NCBI GenBank assembly: GCA_016709845.1
Contig: JADJMA010000007.1
Coordinates: forward strand, 62,001 to 126,000
Reading direction: 5' to 3'
DNA from: Flammeovirgaceae bacterium
Lineage (GTDB): Bacteria; Bacteroidota; Bacteroidia; Cytophagales; Cyclobacteriaceae
Length of the DNA stretch: 64,000 nucleotides
Positions within the stretch are counted from its first letter, which is position 1; each line of letters opens with the position of its first letter. Both the position numbers and the translations under genes were made by a program. The notes under the pieces were generated by a model. The model was not told the origin of the DNA and did no database searches. It worked only from the letters and a program-made list of their open reading frames with translations. This document shows positions 41,932-52,324 of this stretch, in pieces.

Positions 41932-42281
41932 GGCACTATCTTGCCTGACGACAAATGAGTCGAGTGGTTTCTATTGAGAAATTTGAGCAAACAAAGTTTG
42001 TTCTCTTTTCTTTATAGAAACCATTTGATTTATATCATCCTATTTTTGCCAGGCTCATAGTTGTTGGTCAAAGGGATTATTTTTTGTAGTTAGGTTCACC
42101 AACGAGCGTATTGAAGCCAAGTCTACCTAAGTTCTCCCTTCACTTTCTAAAAACCGAAAGAGCCTGACTTACCGGGACTCAGAAATTGTAAGTAAAATAC
42201 CCTGTTTTCCGGCCAATCTTCTTGATAATACCTGTGGAATAGGGAAGGAATTTTTATCTTGTAGCTCTTAAATATAGCGTG
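41932..42281. other. 350-base intergenic region before the alpha-glucan operon
   Basis: No gene is seen. It contains the long hairpin annotated separately and, at 42088-42175, two short segments resembling sequence at 38293-38400 (gttaggttcaccaacgagcg and a cttcactttctaaaa segment), in swapped order. A promoter for the downstream operon must lie here or just before 42282; tatcttgtag (42257) is a poor match to the -7 consensus. Confidence 0.5.
41965..42023. other. Long imperfect stem-loop after the S10 peptidase gene
   Basis: Outer arms tggtttctat / atagaaacca (10 bp perfect) enclose agaaa / tttct and an inner stem gagcaaac / gtttgttc with a three-base loop and one G-T pair. It begins 34 bases after the stop at 41931. 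It could end transcription in both directions or be an RNA structure; there is no U-tract. Confidence 0.5.
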
Positions 42282-43858
42282 ATGAGGTTCTGTTTATCTA
42301 TAGTCATTATCTTACTTCTTGCCACCTGTTCGGCCCCTAAGGAAAAGATCCCTGACATTAACCCCATGCAAACAACATCCCAAAAAATGATTGTTTACCA
42401 GATGATGACCCGTCTGTTTGGTAATCAAAACACTACCAACAAACCTTATGGAACTATCGAGGAGAATGGGGTAGGCAAATTCGCTGATATTGACGAGCTG
42501 GCCCTTAAGGGAATCCACGAACTGGGAGTAACCCATATTTGGTACACCGGAATAATAGAGCACGCGACCTTAACGGACTACACTGCGGATGGAATTCCGT
42601 TGGATGATGCCGATGTGGTTAAAGGTAGAGCCGGATCACCTTACGCAATCAAAGACTATTATGATATCAACCCTGAAAATTCCAGCGACCTGCAAATTAT
42701 TCGGCACTAGGCCACAATTCTGTTCCTACTGAAGATAAAAAATTTTTCGAGTTTCCCGCCAAGGCAACAGGCAACGATCAGTTTACAGCTACACCCGGCA
42801 TCAACGAATGGTTTGAGACCATCAAATTAAATTATGGTGTCGACATTCAGGATAATCACAAAACTTATTTTGACCCGATACCCAGTACGTGGGTGAAAAT
42901 GAAAGACATCTTAGTGTACTGGGCAAATAAAAATGTAGATGGCTTTCGATGCGACATGACCGAAATGGTGCCCGTGGAATTCTGGCATTGGGCTATTCCA
43001 CAGGTAAAGGCAGTGAATCCCGAAATCATTTTTATCGCAGAAATTTATAACCCGAGTCAGTACCGCAATTATATTGAGACAGGAAAGTTTGATTTTCTTT
43101 ATGATAAAGTTCAATTGTATGATACCCTTCGCTTGTTGATTAACAACCAATCCAGCACCGCGCTTATTCCAGGAATTCAAAAAAGTCTGGAAGGCATTAA
43201 TCACAACATGCTGCACTTTTTAGAGAATCACGATGAGCAGCGAATTGCATCACCTCAGTTTTCTGGTGATTATTGGAAAGCGGCACCCGCCATGGTTATC
43301 AGCGCAACCATTGATAAAGGTCCGGTTATGATTTATTTTGGACAAGAGGTTGGCGAACCAGGAGTCGGCAAGGAAGGATTTAATGGCGAAGATGGCCGTA
43401 CAACTATTTTCGATTATTGGGGTGTTCCTCAACATCAGAAATGGGTGAATGGTGGTAAGTATGATGGGGGAGCATTAAGTGATGATCAAAAAGCCCTGCG
43501 ATTATTTTATTCAGACATTCTGAAGTTTGCTTCCACAAACAAAGCCATAACCGATGGCGCGTATTATGACTTGACTTTGTTTAATCTCGAACAGGGTAAT
43601 ATCCCAGACAAGGCACATGTGTTTGCAAGGGTAATGGGCGAGGAGCGGTTGGTTATTCTTTCAGGCTTTAACGAAAAACCTTTGCGAGTAAAGATTAAGT
43701 TATCAGACGAAGTCGTGAAGGCATTCGGCCTCAAAGCAGAGCAAGATTACTTAGGTCGGGATCTATTGAGAAGCGGTACCGATATTGGGCTGGATAAATC
43801 GTGGACATTCGAAGTAGACTTAATGCCTTACCTATCTTATATTTTTAAGATAAAATAA
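42282..43858 (+). CDS. GH13 alpha-amylase family lipoprotein (frameshifted, internal block missing)
   Basis: Lipoprotein signal (IVIILLLATCSAP). N-terminal part KMIVYQMMTRLFGNQNTTNKPYGTIEENG...THIWYTGIIEHA to YAIKDYYDIN. It then jumps at about 42705 to KFFEFPAKATGNDQFTATPGINEW...LNYGVDIQ, omitting about 90 residues that should hold GH13 conserved region I (the DxVxNH segment). The nucleophile region VDGFRCDMTEMVP, acid/base FIAEIYNP and region IV FLENHDEQR are present, and the C-terminal beta domain is complete. Predicted periplasmic or surface alpha-glucan hydrolase, first gene of the glucan operon, 3 bases before the second GH13 gene. ATG at 42282 is preferred over the adjacent GTG. Confidence 0.85.
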
Positions 43859-43861
43859 GTT

Positions 43862-45402
43862 ATGAGAGTTGCCATCGTTTGCTTTTTTCTACTGATCATT
43901 TCCTGTCAACAGCAGGAAAAAATTACCCAATGGCCTTATGGTGTTAACTACGAAGTGTTCGTGCGTTCTTATGCCGATACCAATGGTGATGGCATTGGGG
44001 ATTTCAACGGCTTAACTGATAAATTAGATTACTTGCAGAAATTAGGTGTTGGTGGAATCTGGCTCATGCCGATTATGCCTTCTCCGACTTATCACAAATA
44101 TGATGTGGTTGATTACAAAGCGGTAGATCCGGAATATGGTACCCAGGAAGATTTCAAAAATCTCGTAGCCGAAGCGCATAGACGTGGTATCAAAATACTG
44201 GTCGACCTTATCCTTAATCATACGGGTTCAGATCATCCGTGGTTTCAAAGTGCCATAGCAGATAAAAATAGTCCGTATCGCGATTACTATGTATGGGCAA
44301 AGAAGGATTCGATACGCTCACAACTCTCAAAGAAAACTATTTCCTTTGATTCTGATAATCTTACACAATGGCATCCTGTAAATGGCGATACTTTAGGCGA
44401 GTACTACTATGGTTTTTTCTGGGGCGGTATGCCCGATTTAAATTTTGATAACCCCAAAGTAAAAGCTGAATTTGTTGACATTGGAAAATATTGGTTAGAT
44501 GAAATGAATGTGGATGGCTTTAGATTGGATGCAGCCAAACATATTTTTCCAACTGAACGGGCCGCTGACAATCATGCCTTTTGGGTTTGGTTTAGAGAGG
44601 AGATGCAAAAAATTAAACCCGATGTTTACCTGGTTGGCGAAGTATGGTCGAAGGCACCTGAAGTGGCGCCTTACTTAAAAGGTTTACCTGCGCTTTTCAA
44701 TTTTGATATGGGTTATACCATTACTTCCGTAGTGCAGGCTGGTCAGGATACCATCGGACTAATCAGGAAGTATAAGGAGATCAATGATTTCTATACTTCA
44801 ACGACCAAAGATTATATTGATGCCACCTTCTTAAAAAATCATGATCAAAACAGAATCATGAGCGAACTGGGTAATGACCTCAGCAAAGCCAAAGTAGCGG
44901 CAGGAATTTTACTTACCCTACCGGGCACTCCCTATATTTATTACGGTGAAGAAATTGGCATGGAGGGTATGAAACCCGATGAGTATATCCGCGAGCCTTT
45001 TATTTGGAATGATGCCGAAGAGGATAAACTTCGTACAACCTGGGAAACTCCTAAGTACAGTACTGACGCAACGGTTCAATCCCTGACAAAGCAAAAGGAA
45101 GATCCCACTTCGTTGTACAATTTTACAAGAACTTTATTTCCTATCGTAATTCAAGCCAAGTGCTTACGTATGGCGGTATTGAAACATCCCCCTTGAGCAT
45201 TCGGGAATTGGTAAGTTTGATTCGGGTTTATAAGGGCGATCGGAGATTAATTATCCATAATGTTTCGGATGTAGAAATAACTACAAAACTGGAAAGTGAA
45301 CTCAATGAGTTTACTTCGATCGATTATAAAACTAATGAAAGAGTTACGTTGGAAGGCAACACGTTGGTGATTCCAGCTTATGCCTCAGTTATAATGAAAT
45401 AA
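43862..45402 (+). CDS. GH13 alpha-amylase family lipoprotein (one frameshift near the C-terminus)
   Basis: Lipoprotein signal MRVAIVCFFLLIISCQQQ. A complete GH13 barrel: YEVFVRSYADTNGDGIGDFNGL, region I VDLILNHTG, nucleophile MNVDGFRLDAAKH, acid/base LVGEVWS, region IV FLKNHDQNR and LLTLPGTPYIYYGEEIGMEG. The frame breaks near 45125; the other frame supplies QVLTYGGIETSPLSIRELVSLIRVYK and the closing beta domain to 45402. Similar to neopullulanase/oligo-glucosidase type amylases; likely feeds maltodextrins from the periplasm. Second gene of the glucan operon, 22 bases before glgE. Confidence 0.9.
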
Positions 45403-45424
45403 TTTGTACGAATCGTTTTAATAA

Positions 45425-47005
45425 ATGGAACACGGAAAAAGAAGAGTAATAATAGAAAATGTTCAGCCCCGTGTTGATGGTGGGCTCTATCCTGCAAAGC
45501 GCTCGGTAGGCGAAAGGGTAGATGTAACGGCAGCCATTTATGGTGACGGTCATGATCATATTCGTGCTGAGGTGCTGTATAAGAAAGCAGGTGCGAAAGC
45601 GTGGAACGTTATAGAACTGCAACAAAGTTTTAATGATGATTGGCAAGCCTCTTTTATGTAACCGAAAAAGGAACTTATCTTTTTACCATACAGGCATGGA
45701 TCGACCACTTGGATACCTGGTATGATGGCTTTAAAAAGAAGGCCCATGCCAAGGTTGATGTTAAGGTTGAATTAATGGAAGGAGCGCTCATGCTAAGAAC
45801 ATTAGGCGAAACCAACAAAGAACTTATTTCGCTTGCACGGAAGTTAGAAGATACAGAGAAATACCAAGCTGCGATAGATACTGTTTTAAGTGCTGAGTTC
45901 GCCAACGTGGTTCACAAAAATCCTTTGCGAGAAAACGAAACCAGACTTGATTATGAAATTGGTATTCAGGTAGAGCATACAAAAGCGAACTATAGTGCCT
46001 GGTACGAATTTTTTCCTCGCTCGGCTTCACTCGAATCAGGTAAACATGGAACGTTTGCAGATTGCATCCGTCTGCTGCCGCGTATTTCAGCTATGGGATT
46101 CGATGTGCTTTATTTTCCACCTATTCATCCCATCGGGAAAGTAAATCGAAAAGGCAAAAACAATAATGTAAAATCTCTAAAGGGAGAACCCGGTTCGCCC
46201 TGGGCCATTGGTAGCGATGAAGGTGGACACAAAGCAATACTTCCTGCGCTTGGTACGATGGATGCTTTCAAAAGATTGGTGGGGGAGGCGAAGAAGTTGA
46301 ACATTGACATTGCTATGGACATTGCATTTCAGTGTGCCCCCGATCATCCGTATGTTACTACGGAGCACCCCGAGTGGTTTAAGCAACGCCCCGATGGTTC
46401 TATTCAGTATGCAGAAAATCCACCAAAGAAATACCAGGACATTTATCCCTTCAATTTCGAAACGGATAATTGGAAAGAACTTTGGGAAGAACTGAAATCT
46501 GTTTTCTTTTTTGGATGGAACAAGGGATTACAATTTTTAGAATTGATAATCCGCATACCAAACCAATTCCTTTTTGGCATTGGGTAATTGCCGAAGTTCA
46601 AAAGGTAAACCCGATATCATTTTTCTATCGGAAGCATTTACCCGACCTAAGATTATGGCTTCGCTCGCTAAAGTTGGCTTCACACAATCTTATACGTACT
46701 TCACCTGGCGGGTTTCAAAACAAGAACTGATTGAGTATGTTAATGAATTGGTTTATGGTGCTTCGCGCAATTACTTCCGGCCTAACTTTTGGCCAAATAC
46801 GCCAGACATTCTTCCGTATCATTTGCAAAATCAAAACGAGAATAGTTTTATTCTTCGATATGCACTGGCTGCTACGCTGTCGAGCAATTACGGGGTATAC
46901 GGCCCATCGTATGAATTTTATGAAAATACTCCCGTAGAGGGCAGAGAGGAATATTTTAATTCTTTTCATTTGTTCAAGTTAGAAATACACGAATCTAATT
47001 TATAA
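45425..47005 (+). CDS. glgE: GlgE alpha-1,4-glucan:maltose-1-phosphate maltosyltransferase (frameshifted, block missing)
   Basis: N-terminal GlgE-specific domain (RVIIENVQPRVDGGLYPAKRSVGERVDVTAAIYGDGHD...WQASF), helical insert, then the GH13 barrel: YSAWYEFFPRSAS, FDVLYFPPIHPIGKVNRKGKNN, PWAIGS-x-EGGH, IDIAMDIAFQCAPDHP, GITIFRIDNPHTKP (nucleophile Asp), IIFLSEAFTRPK (acid/base Glu), YTYFTWR. These are GlgE hallmarks. After YEFYENTPVEGREEYFNS the chain jumps to FHLFKLE, losing about 110-125 C-terminal residues. Frame breaks near 45655, 46510 and 46600. It extends linear alpha-1,4-glucan with maltose-1-phosphate (EC 2.4.99.16), fitting its neighbour TreS-maltokinase. Confidence 0.92.
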
Positions 47006-47007
47006 GT

Positions 47008-50000
47008 ATGGCCCCTTCCTCAAAAAATACTGAACCTCTTTGGTTTAAAGATGCCATCATCTATGAAGTTAGCGTGCGTGCCTTCTATGATAGCAATGGA
47101 GATGGGGTAGGAGATTTTCAAGGACTAATTCAGAAGTTAGACTATTTGGAAGATTTAGGTATCAACACAATCTGGTTGTTACCTTTTTTCCTTCACCCCA
47201 AAAGATGATGGGTTTGATGTAACCGATTACTGCGACATCCACGAGGATTACGGCACCCTCGCAGACTTCAAAGAATTTCTAAAAGCTGCCCATCGCAAAA
47301 TATTCGGGTAATCACTGAATTAATTTTAAATCACACTTCCGATCAACACCCGTGGTTTCAAAGATCCCGTAAGGCAAGGTCAGGTTCCAAGTATAAAGAT
47401 TATTACGTGTGGAGCGATACCCCCGACAAGTACAAGGAGGCTCGTATCATGTTTATGGATGAAGAGTCCAGCAATTGGACTTGGGATAATGAAGCCAAAG
47501 CTTATTTCTGGCATCGGTTTTATCGTCATCAGCCCGAATTGAATTTTGATAATCCGGAAGTACAGATGGAAATGATTAAGGTTGTTGACTTTTGGATGAA
47601 GATGGGGGTAAACGGTTTACGCTTGCCATCGGTACCGTTCTTGTTTGAAGAGGAAGGAACCAATTGCGAAAATCTTCCACAAACCCATGCTTTTTAAAAA
47701 GACTGCGAGCACACATCGACAAACATTACAAGGATCGCATTCTTATTGCCGAAGCGAACTTATGGCCCGAAGATGCGGCCACCTATTTTGGAGAAGGGCA
47801 GGAGTGTCACATGAATTTTCATTATCCATTAATGCCACGCTTGTTTTTGGGATTAAGGACGGAAGATGCCTATCCGATTGTTGATATTCTCGAGCAAACA
47901 CCGGCAACGCTTCCCAACAGTCAATGGGCACTATTCTTACGTAATCACGATGAGATTGGCCTTGAAATGGTGACGGAAGAAGAGAAAGATTATCTCTTTA
48001 AGGCTTATGCGAATGATCCCAATACAAAGCATAATGTTGGCATTCGTAGAAGACTGGCTCCGTTGCTTAATAACGATCGTAGAAAAATTGAATTATTATA
48101 TACCATTTTATTCTCCCTACCGGGTACTCCTGTATTGTATTATGGTGACGAAATAGGAATGGGAGATAACATTTATCTGGGCGACAGGTTTGGTGTGCGT
48201 ACACCCATGCAGTGGAACATGAATATCAATGCTGGATTTTCATCGGCTAATCCTCAAAAACTTTACCTTCCGGTGATTAGTGATCCGGTTTATCGCTATG
48301 AATCTGTAAACGTAGCTACGCAGGAAGAAAATCCCTCATCCTTGATGTGGTGGATAAAGAATGTGTTGGCCATGCGTAAACGACTAAACTTATTTGGTCG
48401 GGGCGATCTTACTTTTATTGACAGTTCCAATTCAAAATTTTATGTTTTGCACGCAGCTACGAGAAGGAACGCATTATTATTGTTGCCAACTTATCTCAGT
48501 TTTCGCAAGCAACAACACTGGATTTAAAATCTTTTAAAGACTGTGATATAACCGAAGTATTTAGTCAGAACCGATTTATGAATGTGGGTTCTGGCGATTA
48601 TTCGATTACGGTGGGTCCGTATGGTTATTTTTGGTTCCAGGCTGATGCTACAGAGAAGAAAGATTTAAGTGGCAATACCAACGAGTTGTTTCTTTATAAG
48701 TCCGACCTTTCATGGGAACGTATCTTCTCCAATTACAATGAAGTAAGAATATTGGAGCGCAAAATTCTTCAGCCTTTCATGAAGAAGTGCCGGTGGTTTG
48801 GTGGAAAGGCTCGCGCCATTTCCAAAATGAGCATTCATAAAGTTATACCCTTAAAGGTTGAAGGCGAAACTCATTACCTGACTATCATAGAAGTACACTA
48901 CGTACAGCGCTTGCCGGAGCTTTACTTTTTGCCAATGTGTTTCATTCCTTCCGATAGTATTTTCGACAAGGTGGAGTATACGGCTCAAAGTGTGGTGAGC
49001 CGGGCTGAGATTCAAGGCAAACCAGGTTTCATTTTAGATAGTAGTTATCATAAAGGGTTTAGGGATTTCCTCTTCACCAGCATGGAACGCAAAGCACGCA
49101 TAAAGGATGATGAAGGAACGTTGGAATTTAACAGTAGCGTATTTACTAAATTAAATGTAAATACGGTTGATTCTAAAATCTTAAAAGCAGATCAAAGTAA
49201 CACGGCTATTATTTACAACGATCAATATTTCTTTAAATTCTACAGAAAGATTGAGCAGGAAATTAATCCTGATCTGGAAATTGTTCGGTTCTTAACGGAG
49301 AACACTTCTTTTAAGAATTCTCCAAAATACGCGGGTAGCGTAGAGTATCGGGCCAACGATGGAAGTATTATTGTATTTGGCTTGCTTCAGGAAAAAGTGG
49401 AGAACCAAGGCGACTCCTGGGTAATGACAATAGATTCAGTAGGGCGTTTTTATGAACGGGTTATCGCGAAAGCCAAGAAAGAAAAACTTCCGGCATTGGT
49501 AAATAAAGCTGCGGTGAAATTTGAGGAAGCCCCTGAGTTAATTCAGGAGTTTATTGGTCGTGGTTTTTACGAACGCGTGGTGCGATTGGGGCAGCGTACG
49601 GCCGAGATGCATCTGGCCTTAGCGTCCGACCAAACAAATCCAGCTTTTGTACCTGAGTATTTCACAGCAAATTATCAGCGTTCCCTGTATTCGGCATTAC
49701 GAAAATTGACACGCGATCGGTTCAAACTTTTGGAGCAATCCATGGATAAGTTAAATGACGAGACCCAGGAGTTGGCACGTAAAGTATTGGCGATGGAAGA
49801 TAAGGTGCTGGAATGCTTTAGCGAAGTCTATCAGATTAAGATAAACGCAATCAAAACCAGAATTCATGGCGACTTTCACTTAGGCCAGATTTTATTTACG
49901 GGTAAAGATTTTATCATTATAGATTTTGAAGGCGAGCCCGGTTTTAGTTTCAGCGAGCGAAGACTCAAGAAAAGCCCAATAAAAGATGTTGCCGGAATGA

Positions 50001-50335
50001 TGCGCTCCTTTCATTATGCCGCTTTTGGTAAAATTCTTCTTAATGAAAATTATCGCGAAAAAGATATTGAGTTTCTGATCCAATGGGCAGAGCAATGGCA
50101 ACATTATGTAAGTCGGTTTTATTTAGGGGCTTATCTGGAGCGTATGGGTTTAGCCAGTGCGTTAACCGAGCAGGATGAGACTTTGCTGCGAACTTATTTA
50201 CTTGAAAAAGCAATCTATGAATTAGGGTATGAATTAAATGGACGCCCTGAATGGGTAAATATTCCGTTGCGAGGAATCTATTATCATATGAACAGATATT
50301 TTGAAGCGAAGGAGGTACGAAAAAAGAAAAACTAA
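47008..50335 (+). CDS. treS: Trehalose synthase - maltokinase fusion (TreS-Pep2) (frameshifted)
   Basis: About 1,109 residues. TreS part (GH13): LWFKDAIIYEVSVRAFYDSNGDGVGDFQGL, FDVTDYCDIHEDYGTLADF, ELILNHTSDQHPWFQ, YYVWSDTPDKYKEARIMF, ILIAEANLWPEDAATYFGEG, LFLRNHDEIGLEMV and GDEIGMGDNIYLGDR. In the second conserved region the sequence reads GVNGLRLPSVPF where the family has L-D-A-V/I, so the nucleophile Asp is absent as written. Maltokinase part (from ~48700): ILQPFMKKCRWFGGKARAI, YFFKFYRKIEQEINPDLEI, TAEMHLALAS, RIHGDFHLGQILF and FIIIDFEGEPGFSFSERR (kinase Asp). TreS isomerises trehalose to maltose and the kinase makes maltose-1-phosphate for GlgE. Frame breaks near 47205, 47310, 47690 and 48490. 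Confidence 0.92.
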
Positions 50336-50339
50336 GATT

Positions 50340-52305
50340 ATGGGCAAGAAAAAAATTTCTAAAATAGCAGAGGTAGAGACTGATAGTTATAGTCTTCTCA
50401 CCGATTTTGATATTCACCTTTTCCGAAGTGGAAAACACCACAAGCTTTATGAGAAGTTAGGTGCACACTTAATGACTTACAAAAAGCAGGCGGGTACTTA
50501 CTTTGCTGTATGGGCGCCTAACGCACGTAACGTTTCGGTTATCGGCAACTTTAATTCATGGAATAGTAATGATCATAAATTATCTCCGCGTTGGGATGAA
50601 TCAGGAATCTGGGAAGGGTTCTTTCCTGGAATAGGAAAAGGTGAGGTATATAAATATGCTATTCATTCAAACACTGGTGATTATCTCGAGAAGGCTGACC
50701 CTTTTGCTTTTTATGCTGAGATTGCGCCCAACACGGCTTCCATTATTTGGGATCATGATTATACCTGGCGTGATAGTCATTGGCTTTCGGAACGAAAGAA
50801 ACTGGCATCCAAGCCTAAGCCGTATTCCGTTTATGAAATTCATGCCGGCAGTTGGAAACGAAAATTTGATGATGGCAATCGTTCCTTGAGCTATAAAGAA
50901 CTGGCTGTTGAATTAGTAGCCTACCTAAAGGAGAATGGTTTTACGCACGTGGAATTTCTTCCGGTCATGGAGCATCCGTTCTTTGGTTCCTGGGGTTATC
51001 AACTTACAGGATATTTTGCACCTACGAGTAGGTTCGGATCACCACAGGAGTTTATGGAGTTGGTCGATGCACTCCATGATGCCGAGATAGGAGTTATCCT
51101 TGACTGGGTGCCTTCGCATTTTCCGGGTGATGCACATGGGCTTTATAAGTTTGATGGAACGCATCTTTACGAACATGAGGATCCCCGCAAAGGGATTTCA
51201 TCCAGACTGGAGTAGCTACATATATAATTATGGTCGCGATGAAGTACGTTCTTTTCTAATCAGCAATGCTTTATTCTGGCTTGATGTATTTCATGCCGAT
51301 GGCTTGCGGGTAGATGCAGTGGCTTCTATGCTTTATTTGGACTACTCTCGAAAAGAAGGGGAGTGGATTCCAAACGAACATGGCGGAAATGAAAATCTGG
51401 AAGCCATTAGCTTTCTAAAGGAATTTAATGAGGTTGTTTACGGTGCCTATCCGGACGCTATTACCATTGCGGAAGAATCTACAGCTTGGTCCGGAGTTTC
51501 TAAGCCAACCTATTTGGGTGGACTCGGCTTTGGGCAAAAATGGATGATGGGCTGGATGCACGATACCTTGAGCTATTTCAAGTTAGATCCGGTTCACCGC
51601 AAGTATCATCAAGATGAAATTACCTTTAGCATTATCTATGCTTTTACGGAAAACTTCATGTTGCCACTTTCGCACGATGAAGTAGTGCATGGAAAGGGAT
51701 CTTTATTGGGCAGAATGCCGGGAGACGAATGGCGTAAGTTTTCTAATCTTCGCTTAATGTATGCCTATATGTTTACACACCCAGGCACAAAACTATTGTT
51801 TATGGGTGGTGAATTTGGGCAGTCGGCCGAATGGAATCACGATGGCAGTTTGGATTGGCATTTGTTGGATTACGGCCCGCATAGAGGCGTGCTCACTTTA
51901 ATTAAAGATTTAAACCAGTTGTATAAAATAGAGCCAGCCCTTTATGAATTTCCTTTTGATAACCGAGGCTTTGAATGGGTAGATTATTCGGATCGAGAGA
52001 ATAGTGTAATTGTGTTTATGCGCAAAGGCGAAAACAAAGAAGATTCGCTAATTGTGATTTGCAATTTTACACCTGAAGCAAGACCTCTGTATCGTGTCGG
52101 GGTTCCCTTTCGGGGTACATGGAAAGAGATTTTTAATTCTGATAATCTTAAATACAGTGGAAGTGGCGTGCTCAATCAGGGCGTATTGAATACCACCCCT
52201 GTAAAATATCATGGTAAAGATTATTCAGTTTCTATTACCTTGCCGCCACTGGCGTGTACTGTTTTAAAACTTCAAGAGGAGAAATCTGAGTTTGATCTTG
52301 AATAA
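50340..52305 (+). CDS. glgB: 1,4-alpha-glucan branching enzyme GlgB (one frameshift)
   Basis: 655 residues, normal length. CBM48-type N-terminus (YFAVWAPNARNVSVIGNFNSWN), SVYEIHAGSWKR, FLPVMEHPFFGSWGYQLTGYFAPTSRFG, region I VILDWVPSHF, then a frame break near 51190. It continues at HPDWSSYIYNYGRDEVRSFLISNALFWLDVFHADGLRVDAVASMLYLDYSR (nucleophile Asp), TIAEESTAW (acid/base Glu), LPLSHDEVVHGKGSLL and KLLFMGGEFGQ. It adds alpha-1,6 branches to glucan made by GlgE. ATG at 50340 starts 5 bases after the treS stop, with GGAGG at 50311 inside treS as a possible distant ribosome site. Confidence 0.95.
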
Positions 52306-52324
52306 TTCTATGCACGCTTAATTT

